From: Paracoccus sp. MBLB3053
GTDB taxonomy: Bacteria > Pseudomonadota > Alphaproteobacteria > Rhodobacterales > Rhodobacteraceae
Assembly: GCF_031822435.1 (NCBI RefSeq)
Contig: NZ_JAVQLW010000001.1
Location: 2,786,523 to 2,850,522 of the forward strand
Direction: 5' to 3'
DNA: 64,000 nt
Positions 38,183 to 44,964 of the stretch are shown piece after piece. The first letter of the stretch is position 1; each line of letters starts with the position of its first letter. The notes beneath the pieces were generated by a model. The model was not told the DNA's origin and searched no databases. It saw nothing but the letters and a program-made list of their open reading frames with translations. The position numbers and the translations under genes were made by a program.

Positions 38183-39232
38183 ATGAATGATCATGAACGG
38201 TTCGCTTGTTTCGACTACAAGAGCCAACCTTCCCGCGATCGTCAGGATTGGCCGGGATGCCTGTTGTCCTCCCGGCGACCATGGCACCAGTTCACCGGCG
38301 GCCTGTTGAAGCGCGGCGGCTCGGTGATCGCTGCGCTCATCCTTTCCATCGCCCTGTGGCTGGGTCTGATGGCGCCGATCCACGCGCAGGATCTGCCGGA
38401 TTGGCAGGACGCCCATGTCAATGACTTCGCCAGGCTGCTTGGTCCCGGCGATGCCGAGGCGATCCGGATGGCGCTCAGCGACTTGCGCAGCACGACCGGG
38501 GTCGAGGGCACGATCGTCACGCTGTCGGATCGCGCCACCCATGGCGGGGCGGACGGGCTGGAACCCTTCGCGACGCGCCTTTTCAATCACTGGGGGGTGG
38601 GCGATGCCGGGCGCAAGAACGGGTTCATGATACTCGTTCTGGCCAACGACCGCGAAGCCCGCATCGAACTGGGCGCGGGCTACCCGACCGAGGCGGACAT
38701 TCGCGCGCAAGACATCATGCGCAACACGATGCTGCCCGCTTTCCGCGACGGTCGGATGTCCGAGGGCATCCGGCAAGGCACCGAGGCCGTGATCTCGCTG
38801 ATTGCACGCCCCGGCGCTCCGGCGCTGGCGCCAGCTGCTGCCTCGGGCACGAATTGGGTCGACCGGGCACTGAACCTCGTCTTCTTCGGGGCCTTCGCCG
38901 CGATCTTCGGCGCGATCGGGCTCAGGCACTGGCGGCGCAGACATTGCCCCGAATGTGGCAAGGGCGGGCTCGAAACCGCACGCGAGGCGGTGCAGACCCC
39001 GCAAGAGGATGGCGGATATCTGGTCGCGGACAGCCAGACGATCCGGTGCTGTCCGCATTGCGGATGGTCGGAAAGCCGGCGCATGCCGATGCCCCGACGC
39101 GTCTATTACGGTCCGGCGGGAGACGTCCTCAGAAGCGAGCGCAACCCCGAGTATCGCGCGCGTTCAGGGAGCGGCTCGTCCGGTTTCGGTGGCGGCTCAT
39201 CGCGCGGCGGCGGGGCCTCGGGACGCTGGTGA
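38183..39232 (+). CDS. TPM-domain membrane-anchored protein
   Basis: The protein has a long basic N-terminus, a signal or membrane helix (VIAALILSIALWLGLMAPIHA), a TPM domain (VNDFARLLGPGDAEAIRMAL to about residue 190), a second membrane helix (LNLVFFGAFAAIFGAIGL), two CxxC pairs that could hold zinc (CPECGKGG, CCPHCGW) and a Gly/Ser-rich tail. TPM proteins are implicated in membrane-protein turnover or phosphatase-like roles. ATG 38183 is preferred because a GGGAAG sequence lies ahead; a later start before the signal helix is possible. Confidence 0.8.
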   Translation: MNDHERFACFDYKSQPSRDRQDWPGCLLSSRRPWHQFTGGLLKRGGSVIAALILSIALWLGLMAPIHAQDLPDWQDAHVNDFARLLGPGDAEAIRMALSDLRSTTGVEGTIVTLSDRATHGGADGLEPFATRLFNHWGVGDAGRKNGFMILVLANDREARIELGAGYPTEADIRAQDIMRNTMLPAFRDGRMSEGIRQGTEAVISLIARPGAPALAPAAASGTNWVDRALNLVFFGAFAAIFGAIGLRHWRRRHCPECGKGGLETAREAVQTPQEDGGYLVADSQTIRCCPHCGWSESRRMPMPRRVYYGPAGDVLRSERNPEYRARSGSGSSGFGGGSSRGGGASGRW

Positions 39233-39238
39233 CACGGG

Positions 39239-39257
39239 CTGCCGGTTGAACCGGCAG
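39239..39257. repeat. Near-perfect 19-nt palindrome after the TPM gene
   Basis: CTGCCGGTT and AACCGGCAG are perfect 9-bp inverted arms around a single G. As RNA it would need to open some pairs to form a loop. A T-run is lacking, so it is a weak terminator or a protein-binding palindrome. Confidence 0.4.
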
Positions 39258-39354
39258 TGTATGCAAAACGGGCAGTGGGGGCGCAGCGAAAGCTTGCGAC
39301 ACAGGTTTGAGACAGATAGCGTCGCAATCATCTGCTCTGAATTAAAGGTCCCAG

Positions 39355-40410
39355 ATGAAACTTCTGCGCTCCTCGGCTCTCGCGCTCGTTCTCTCGGGCG
39401 CGGCGCTTGCCGCCCCCGTCCATGCCGCCGATTCCGAACTGACCGTGTTCGACTGGGCCGGCTTTGAGGAACCTTCGATCTTCCAGGCCTATGTCGACAA
39501 ATACGGCGACAGCCCGACCTACGCCTTCTACGGCGATGACGACGAGGCCTATCAGAAGCTCGCCTCGGGGTTCAAAGCCGATGTCGCACATCCCTGTTCG
39601 CAGATGGTGTCCAAGTATCGTGATGCGGGGCTGATCGAACCCTGGGACACTTCGAAGATCCCGAACTTCGACTCGATCGATCCCAAATTCCTGGAATCCT
39701 CGATCTTCAAGGACGATCAGGGCGTCTGGTTCATTCCGACCGACTGGGGCGCAACCGCCATTGCCTATAACACCGAGACGGTTCCGGCCGAGGACGTGGC
39801 CAGCCTGAATGTCTTCCTTGATCCCAAGTATCAGGGTCGCACCACCCTTCCGGATTCTTCGGACGACATCTGGGCGCTGGCCTATCTTGCGACCGGCGTG
39901 ACCGATTGGACCGAGGTGACGGACGAACAGTTCCAGGCCGCGGCAGACTGGCTGCGCAAGGCACATCAGAACGTCGCCGCCTATTGGGCCGACCCGTCCG
40001 AGCAGGCTCAGCTGATGGCTTCAGGTGCGGTCGATGTGGCCTGGTCGTGGAATGACGGTGTGGTCCTGCTTGAAAATGACGGCTTCCCGGTCGGCTTCCA
40101 GCGTGCTCCCAAGGAAGGGTCCTCGACGTTCTTCTGCGGTTTCATCAACATGAAGGGCGGACCCGGCAGCGAGGAAAAGGCGCATGACTTCATGAACGCC
40201 TGGTTGGAGCCTGGATCGGCCAAGGCGCTGCTCGACACCATCGGCTACGGCCATACTTCGACGGTCGCCATGGAAACGGTCAAGGACGAGCCGGCCGTGA
40301 AGAACGGCCTGTCCGAGGTTGATGCGCCGATCCTTGCCCAGACGCCGAACGATCCCGCCCAACGCGAAAAGCAGTTGGCCGAATTCGAGAAAATCAAGGC
40401 CGGCTTCTGA
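39355..40410 (+). CDS. Orphan ABC transporter substrate-binding protein, polyamine (PotD/PotF) type
   Basis: The protein (351 residues) has a signal peptide cleaved near residue 24 (PVHA-AD) and the fold pattern of spermidine/putrescine-type binding proteins. These features are VFDWAGFEEPSIFQAYVDKYG, an aspartate-rich loop (YGDDDEAYQKL) and the FIPTDWGATAIAYN segment. No permease or ATPase genes are adjacent, and a strong terminator follows, so it must work with a transporter encoded elsewhere. Polyamine or a related cation is the likely ligand. Confidence 0.85.
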   Translation: MKLLRSSALALVLSGAALAAPVHAADSELTVFDWAGFEEPSIFQAYVDKYGDSPTYAFYGDDDEAYQKLASGFKADVAHPCSQMVSKYRDAGLIEPWDTSKIPNFDSIDPKFLESSIFKDDQGVWFIPTDWGATAIAYNTETVPAEDVASLNVFLDPKYQGRTTLPDSSDDIWALAYLATGVTDWTEVTDEQFQAAADWLRKAHQNVAAYWADPSEQAQLMASGAVDVAWSWNDGVVLLENDGFPVGFQRAPKEGSSTFFCGFINMKGGPGSEEKAHDFMNAWLEPGSAKALLDTIGYGHTSTVAMETVKDEPAVKNGLSEVDAPILAQTPNDPAQREKQLAEFEKIKAGF

Positions 40411-40437
40411 TCCGCGAAGCTCGCGCGCAACCATCCG

Positions 40438-40463
40438 AAGGGAGGCCCCTGGCCTCCCTTTTT
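40438..40463 (+). terminator. Intrinsic terminator of the binding-protein gene
   Basis: GGGAGGCC (40440-40447) and GGCCTCCC (40451-40458) form a perfect 8-bp stem with a CCT loop, followed by TTTTT. Confidence 0.92.
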
Positions 40464-40509
40464 CCATTTGGACCAAGGCGGATACAGCCCCGGCAAAGCG
40501 GTCGGTCCC

Positions 40510-40538
40510 TTGCGCATGTGAAACTCCCGACCTATATT
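40510..40538 (+). promoter_or_regulatory. Promoter of ssrA
   Basis: TTGCGC (40510-40515) and TATATT (40533-40538) are separated by 17 bp. The first structured base of the tmRNA lies seven to eight bases further on, a normal start distance. Confidence 0.65.
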
Positions 40539-40545
40539 CCCCTTC

Positions 40546-40858
40546 GTCCGGGCTTGCCCGGACTATGGACATAAACGCGCAGGTAATAAGCGGATCGGAC
40601 CCGGGGGCGGTACCCGGCGGCTCCACCAAAATCCCTCGTTGGGGGCACTTGGGGCCGAAACAGGATCGACGAACGTCTAAAGCTGTTTGCTTTGTCTCGG
40701 TGAGCTACCACCGATATCGGTGCAAATTGTACAGTTGCCAACGACAACCGTGCTCCGGTGGCTCTGGCTGCGTAAGCAGTTCGAGTACCGAAACTTAAGC
40801 CCTTGCGCCTAGCAGCGTAAGGCGGGGCCCGCAGGAGCCTGGCAACAGAATCCTGCAC
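40546..40858 (+). ncRNA. ssrA: Circularly permuted (two-piece) tmRNA
   Basis: The acceptor piece comes first: it starts with the hairpin GTCCGGG-CTTG-CCCGGAC (40546-40563) and ends in CCGGG-loop-CCCGG (T-arm) and CGGCTCC-ACCA at 40628. After a short intervening stretch the coding piece begins with GGGGCCG at 40651, which pairs with CGGCTCC including the G3-U wobble needed for alanylation. The tag frame at 40737-40775 encodes ANDNRAPVALAA followed by TAA. The coding piece closes with a GCAGGA/TCCTGC helix. tmRNA rescues stalled ribosomes with SmpB. The exact ends are estimates. Its 3' end carries the integration site of the downstream element. Confidence 0.95.
40849..40858. repeat. attL core in the 3' end of ssrA
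   Basis: AATCCTGCAC occurs here and at 52087-52096 and marks the two ends of the element. In this copy it forms the 3' strand of the terminal helix of the tmRNA coding piece, so ssrA stays whole after integration. Confidence 0.75.
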
Positions 40859-40922
40859 TTTATTCCATTATCTGTAAGCATCTGATTTCCCTGCCTAATG
40901 GGTTTCCAGTTTTGCAACGGTT

Positions 40923-41957
40923 TTACAGTTTGCGTTCCCGATACGTGCTGAGGACGGTCTGGGCCGCTGCTACACGGTCTTGATGGCGGCTGTAACGCTC
41001 GACCATTTCGACCGACATTCCGATGGTGTCGCTGATCTGCTGGCCGGTGTATCCGGCGCGGCGAAGACGGATGACAGCATTCGCTCTGAGCCCGTGCCAG
41101 ACGACGCCGTCGAGTTCGTCGTGCTTGTCGCGGTATTTGTCGAATTCCTTCCACAACTGATTCGGGCTGACCGGCTTTCCGGTGTTCTTGCCGCTGTCTT
41201 GCAGCAGGAACGGCCCCGGCCGCTTTTCCCATGTCGCCATTTCCGCTTCCAGTTCGGGGAAGATCGGGCAGACGGGACGAACGCCGGTCTTCTTCTGCGG
41301 CAAGCTGATGGTGTTGCCGTCGACGTCGGTCCAGCCCATACGGACGATGTCGCTGGCGCGCTGGCCGGTGTAGCGGGCAAGGAAGAAAGCTCGACGCAGC
41401 ATCCCCGCCAGGTTCTTTTCCGCGAAGGTAAGCTGGTCGTCGGTCCAAGGCTCATGCCCGCCCTTCGACTCGAAGGTCTTCACGCCGTGGACGGGATCGG
41501 TATGCAGCAGCCCGACGGGACCGCGCGCCCATGAGCACATGCTGCGCAATGCATAGAGGATGTTATTTGCCCTGCCCGGCTTCACAGCCCCGATCTTGAC
41601 CATGAGTTCTTCGACATGGGCGGGACGCAAGTCTTCTGCCGGTAGGTTGCCCCAGAGGTCGCGCACGACTTCCAGATAGCGCCGATACTGCGATTGCGTG
41701 GCCGGGGTGATCTGTTTTCGCGCGGAAGGCCAAGAGGCGACGTAGGCATTAATCAACGCGCCGATGGTGTCGGTCCTCTCAGCGATGCCTTCCAACTGTC
41801 GGATGGTCGCCCAGAATTCGGGGGATCGGGGATCGTCGGGAAGGCGGATGCGTGGCCCTACGTCCGGCGTCCCGCGCCCGGTCTGATGGTAGTAGTAGAA
41901 CCTGCCCCGAGCCTTTACGCGGTGGACGCCTCGCGGCAGTTCGATCTTAGGTGACAC
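40923..41957 (-). CDS. Tyrosine-type site-specific integrase
   Basis: The 344-residue recombinase has an N-terminal arm-type DNA-binding region, a SAM-like core-binding domain (about residues 65-150) and a catalytic domain. The active-site residues are visible: Arg in RYTGQRASDIV, His-x-x-Arg in WHGLRANAVI, and the nucleophile Tyr in VERYSRHQD. Start GTG 41957 overlaps the Xis-like gene by 11 nt. It lies next to ssrA, 65 bp from the att core, as expected for an integrase using this target. Confidence 0.95.
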   Translation of the reverse strand: MSPKIELPRGVHRVKARGRFYYYHQTGRGTPDVGPRIRLPDDPRSPEFWATIRQLEGIAERTDTIGALINAYVASWPSARKQITPATQSQYRRYLEVVRDLWGNLPAEDLRPAHVEELMVKIGAVKPGRANNILYALRSMCSWARGPVGLLHTDPVHGVKTFESKGGHEPWTDDQLTFAEKNLAGMLRRAFFLARYTGQRASDIVRMGWTDVDGNTISLPQKKTGVRPVCPIFPELEAEMATWEKRPGPFLLQDSGKNTGKPVSPNQLWKEFDKYRDKHDELDGVVWHGLRANAVIRLRRAGYTGQQISDTIGMSVEMVERYSRHQDRVAAAQTVLSTYRERKL

Positions 41958-42189
41958 GGCCCAGCGCCTCCTTGAAGGGATCGGTCGGCGGCAATGGCGG
42001 GGCCAGACGGTCGACGACTTCGGGCCAGAAGTAGCGGACAGCACCCTTGTAGCGGCGCGGCTGCGGCAAGATGCCGTGGCGGGTCCATTCGTCGACGGTC
42101 GAGACGCTGGCGGACAGTTCCGCCGCCAAGTCTGCTTTCGAAAGGAACATGGGCGGACGCTCGCCTTTGACGACCGGCCGCTTCGTCAT
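41947..42189 (-). CDS. AlpA/excisionase-like HTH protein
   Basis: This 80-residue protein has a MerR-like helix-turn-helix of the HTH_17/AlpA type (SKADLAAELSASVSTVDEWTRHGILPQPRRYKG pattern, residues about 17-50), the usual form of recombination directionality factors. It overlaps both neighbours (ATGA with the upstream gene, 11 nt with the integrase), so int and xis are expressed together. In PICI-type satellites AlpA proteins also activate the element. Confidence 0.85.
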   Translation of the reverse strand: MTKRPVVKGERPPMFLSKADLAAELSASVSTVDEWTRHGILPQPRRYKGAVRYFWPEVVDRLAPPLPPTDPFKEALGRVT

Positions 42190-42503
42190 GCGCAATCCGC
42201 TTCCAGATCAATGCCGACGACTTCGCTGCCGACAATCATCAGCCGCGCCGCTGCCGCCTCAATCATCTCATGGCACACCAGCAGTTTAGCGGCTTGGTCT
42301 GCGAAGTTTTCAATGAGGCTCGTCATTGCCTCGGGCTCTGCTTCGAACCCGGTGCGCAATTCGTTCTTGGTCTTTGCGATCAAAGAGCCAGCAAGACGAA
42401 TGTGCGCCCCAAGATGCATCTGCCAGTCTGCACCGAAGTGCTCTTTCGGGAAGGGCACGGCATCGAATGAGATGCCAGAGTCGTTCGCGGGAATCGTGTC
42501 CAT
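42186..42503 (-). CDS. Small element protein of unknown function
   Basis: The 105-residue acidic protein is largely helical (residues 40-95, with KTKNELRTGFEAEPEAMTSL) and has no recognised domain. It is the first gene after the Arc-like regulator and overlaps the Xis-like gene by four bases, so it belongs to an int-xis operon. The composition is that of a small partner or adaptor protein. Function unknown. Confidence 0.65.
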   Translation of the reverse strand: MDTIPANDSGISFDAVPFPKEHFGADWQMHLGAHIRLAGSLIAKTKNELRTGFEAEPEAMTSLIENFADQAAKLLVCHEMIEAAAARLMIVGSEVVGIDLEADCA

Positions 42504-42514
42504 CGTTCTCTTTC

Positions 42515-42658
42515 CTATGCTTCCTGCCGTTCCATCCGCTCGCGGACGGCTCTGACGATTTCAGAATTCTGACTGCTGGCGTTCTTGCTCGCCTGCTCGA
42601 CCAGCCACGCCTTCACATCGGCAGGCAGTCTAAGGGGGAATGCGGCCTTTACTTGCAT
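42515..42658 (-). CDS. Arc-type ribbon-helix-helix repressor (47 residues)
   Basis: A short minus-strand frame with a GAGAGG ribosome site before ATG 42658. The protein shows the Arc/MetJ pattern: an N-terminal beta strand (AAFPLRLP), helix A (ADVKAWLVEQASKN) and helix B (SSQNSEIVRAVRERMERQE). Arc-like proteins act as dimers on inverted half-sites. It is divergent from the gene at 42769 across a 110-bp region that contains such repeats, and is a good candidate for the main repressor of the element. Confidence 0.85.
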   Translation of the reverse strand: MQVKAAFPLRLPADVKAWLVEQASKNASSQNSEIVRAVRERMERQEA

Positions 42659-42682
42659 GGTCCTCTCTTACACACACATCAC

Positions 42683-42734
42683 TGTCACCTCTAAGTGACA
42701 TTAGGTGTGCAATTGATGCCAGTCAAGAGTGACT
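42683..42734. promoter_or_regulatory. Operator repeats in the divergent regulator region
   Basis: TGTCAC-N6-GTGACA (42683-42700) is a perfect inverted repeat. A second one, AGTCA-AGAG-TGACT, lies at 42721-42734. Both share the GTGAC core and sit between the Arc-like gene and the divergent gene, where a ribbon-helix-helix repressor would bind. Confidence 0.55.
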
Positions 42735-42768
42735 ATAGAAGGCACACAAGAGATGACACGAGGAAGAC

Positions 42769-43224
42769 ATGGCCAAGGAACCAGAAGAGGACACACCGTC
42801 GGGACCGGACAACATCCGACGCGTCTACGCCCTTCCAGCCGAGATGGTGGAGCGGATCACCAAGTTCCAAAAGGACAAGGGCCTTACGTCAGAGGTTGAG
42901 GCCGTTAGACGTCTTCTTGATGAGGCGCTCAAAACACGGGACAATCTTGAGACGTTGATAAATCGAATCTTGGCAAAACTCGGACAAACGAAAATCGCCT
43001 CTGAAGCTGCCCGCGATGTTCTAGTCGGGCATCCGCTGGTGGCCTCGATCTCATTCGGTGACGACTATGTTCAGTTTTCACTGAAGAACGAAATGACCGC
43101 TCGCGTGTTCGAGAACGGAAAGGTTGAAATCGTCAGCCGGGGCTACGGTGAAGCCGACTGGGAATTTTGGGACGACAAGAACAGGTATAAAGGCGGCGGC
43201 TTTGATATTGGCGTTCCGTTCTAG
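42769..43224 (+). CDS. Ribbon-helix-helix-like protein with unknown C-terminal domain
   Basis: The 151-residue product has a CopG-like N-terminal part (RRVYALPAEMVERITKF, then LTSEVEAVRRLLDEAL; residues 17-60), a helical linker and a beta-rich C-terminus with several aromatic residues (DWEFWDDKNRYKGGGF). It is divergent from the Arc-like gene and on the opposite strand to nearly all other element genes. It could be the counter-regulator or lysogenic-state cargo. Only the DNA-binding half is recognisable. Confidence 0.65.
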   Translation: MAKEPEEDTPSGPDNIRRVYALPAEMVERITKFQKDKGLTSEVEAVRRLLDEALKTRDNLETLINRILAKLGQTKIASEAARDVLVGHPLVASISFGDDYVQFSLKNEMTARVFENGKVEIVSRGYGEADWEFWDDKNRYKGGGFDIGVPF

Positions 43225-43234
43225 GGATCGAGAA

Positions 43235-43444
43235 ATGACAGACGCGGTTTGGTATTTCGACCGGAACGGGACGCCCGCCTTCTATCGGGACGGCGACAAC
43301 GTCTTCAAAGACGGGAAGCGCATTTACTGGATTTCGAGCGGCAACTGGTATTCGAATGCCTCCGGGCCTGTCCGACGGGCGTTCTATGAGTCGGAGAAAT
43401 GGCTCATTGACGATACCGGCACCGGCCAGTTCTACCGCTCTTAA
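43235..43444 (+). CDS. 69-residue aromatic-rich small protein of the element
   Basis: Starts 10 nt after the previous gene with a GGGA ribosome site. The product is rich in Tyr, Trp and Phe and seems to be mostly beta strands (AVWYFDRNGTPAFYRDGDN, RIYWISSGNWYSN). It has no signal or membrane helix. It is in an operon with the regulator-like gene and converges with the head gene cluster. No family recognised; it may be cargo. Confidence 0.6.
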   Translation: MTDAVWYFDRNGTPAFYRDGDNVFKDGKRIYWISSGNWYSNASGPVRRAFYESEKWLIDDTGTGQFYRS

Positions 43445-43468
43445 CCGGCCCCTGCCTGTTAAGCCCTC

Positions 43469-43855
43469 TTACGCCTCGACCATGACCTCGATCTGAATGA
43501 CGCCGTGAATGGTAACGCCGTCGGGATCGTCCATGATGCGCACCAGCGACACGGATGCCGGGTGCATGGTCAGGGCGTTCTGATCGGCCCAGCCATTCAG
43601 CGCCGCCGCGACATCGTCGACCACATCCTCGGCCGCACCCTTGCTCGCCTGACTATGCCAGATGTCCGCCTGCAACGTGACCTCACGGGCCTCGATGCAT
43701 TCGACCGAGCCGTCGGTCCAATAGCTCGGCCCTAATGTGCAGTATGGGAAGATGGCGTCCTCAGTGGCACGGTCATAGACACGGCCACCCAGCGCCGGAA
43801 CCTGATCCTTGATCCGCGCAATGACGATCTGCCGCAGAGTTCTTCCGGCGCGCAT
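43469..43855 (-). CDS. DUF3168 / gp17-like tail completion protein
   Basis: This 128-residue protein matches the DUF3168 family (RVYDRATEDAIFPYCTLGP, EVTLQADIWHSQ, VDDVAAALNG), which includes the lambdoid and SPP1 gp17-type tail-terminator or head-tail joining proteins. It is the last gene of the leftward head operon, and no tail tube or tape-measure gene follows. Its role here may be to cap the head for joining to tails supplied by a helper phage. Confidence 0.85.
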   Translation of the reverse strand: MRAGRTLRQIVIARIKDQVPALGGRVYDRATEDAIFPYCTLGPSYWTDGSVECIEAREVTLQADIWHSQASKGAAEDVVDDVAAALNGWADQNALTMHPASVSLVRIMDDPDGVTIHGVIQIEVMVEA

Positions 43856-43858
43856 GGG

Positions 43859-44173
43859 TCAGTCCTCCACTAGCATTGCAAGCATGGCGTCCTCACGACG
43901 CGGGTCTTCCTTGAGGTCGAAGGTCCGGTCGTCGATTTCGACGCGCCATTCGGATGTGATCTGCCGCGCAGCCGCGAAGTCGCGGATGGTGACGACGGCC
44001 GGGGCCTTCGACTGTAACCGCGCCTGCATAACCGCCTCTGATCCGCGCAGATAACGGATGTGCGCCGCGCAGGTGAATTGCAGAGTCCAGCCTTGGACAA
44101 TCATGCCGTCGGCGTCGACTTCCTCGACAGGCTCATAGAAGCCCGCGCGCCGGGTCAGTTCGGATGCGTTCAT
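43859..44173 (-). CDS. Phage head closure / head-tail adaptor protein
   Basis: The 104-residue protein has the beta-rich pattern of gp16/Gp7-like head closure proteins (GFYEPVEEVDADGMIVQGW, VTIRDFAAARQITSEWRVEIDD, FDLKEDPRREDAMLAMLVE). Such proteins close the portal after DNA filling. Start ATG 44173 overlaps the zinc-knuckle gene by four bases; it is followed by the gp17-like gene after three bases. Confidence 0.8.
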   Translation of the reverse strand: MNASELTRRAGFYEPVEEVDADGMIVQGWTLQFTCAAHIRYLRGSEAVMQARLQSKAPAVVTIRDFAAARQITSEWRVEIDDRTFDLKEDPRREDAMLAMLVED

Positions 44174-44451
44174 GTCTTCGCCCTCTTGCGCCGTTCCCGC
44201 TTCCGCAGGTTTTCCATGTGAACCGCACAACGCAGTGTGCAGTATCGCGCCAGCCCGTGAACCTCGGCCGGGATCGGGGTCTTACACCAGCCGCAGACAC
44301 GATCCGCCCTGGCGTCCAGCCGCGCCGCTTTCCGCAGTCGGTATTCATCGGCACAACAGCATTTCGGGCTGCAATAGAGCCGGATATTCGACATCTTCGT
44401 CACCGGGATGACGCCGCCGCAGAACCGGCAATGGTCGGTAAAGCTCAGCAT
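44170..44451 (-). CDS. Small protein with two zinc-knuckle motifs
   Basis: The 93-residue product holds two C-x2-C ... C-x3-C motifs (CRFCGG ... CSPKC and CGWCKTP ... CTLRC), each typical of a treble-clef or zinc-ribbon knuckle, and a very basic C-terminus (RKRERRKRAKT). It overlaps both neighbours, TGATG upstream and ATGA downstream. Placed within head genes, it may bind DNA or act in packaging or a host takeover step. Function not known. Confidence 0.7.
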   Translation of the reverse strand: MLSFTDHCRFCGGVIPVTKMSNIRLYCSPKCCCADEYRLRKAARLDARADRVCGWCKTPIPAEVHGLARYCTLRCAVHMENLRKRERRKRAKT

Positions 44452-44960
44452 CAGATCCAGCCCCCTTGATGGTGCTGAATGCGGTCCCAGATGGTTTCCT
44501 CACTCGCTTGACGCCGGGCATTCAGCCGGTAGTTGTGAACCTTCGCGCAGCCGCTTGAGCAAAACTTGAAGTGCCCTTGCGGCAAAGGACCGTGGCATTT
44601 TGCACAGCGGGTCCGCTCAATCAGAGCGCCGCTGCATATTGCCCAATCCGGCTGACCTTCGTCCCAAGCCGGCCGAATGGCCCGCACCTTGAGGAAGGCA
44701 TCGTCGAGAAGATCGCGCGCCGCCAGATCGGCGGTCTGCCAGCCCCACCCCTGTCGACACAGGTCAGACCGGATGCCTGCCCTTAGCGGCCCTTCCAGCC
44801 CGAACAGACTGCCAGTGTCGCCAGCCTCAAATGCCAGCCAGATCACGCGGGCCAGTTCCTTGACCAGCATGTTATAGCGGCGCTCGCCCAGACGCCCACG
44901 ACGCGCGTCCCTCGCCCGCCGCTCTTTCCGATTGATGAGATGGGCGGGCATCTGCAACAC
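44451..44960 (-). CDS. Element protein with a C-terminal zinc knuckle
   Basis: The 169-residue protein has a basic N-terminus (LINRKERRARDARRGRLG), a helical middle part and a C-terminal C-x2-C ... C-x3-C motif (CAKCHGPLPQGHFKFCSSGC). This is the same kind of knuckle as in the next gene, suggesting a shared origin. GTG 44960 gives the best spacing to an AGAGGA ribosome site; ATG 44951 is possible. It lies between portal and head closure, where canonical HK97 phages have no such gene. Confidence 0.6.
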   Translation of the reverse strand: MLQMPAHLINRKERRARDARRGRLGERRYNMLVKELARVIWLAFEAGDTGSLFGLEGPLRAGIRSDLCRQGWGWQTADLAARDLLDDAFLKVRAIRPAWDEGQPDWAICSGALIERTRCAKCHGPLPQGHFKFCSSGCAKVHNYRLNARRQASEETIWDRIQHHQGGWI

Positions 44961-44964
44961 GGGC

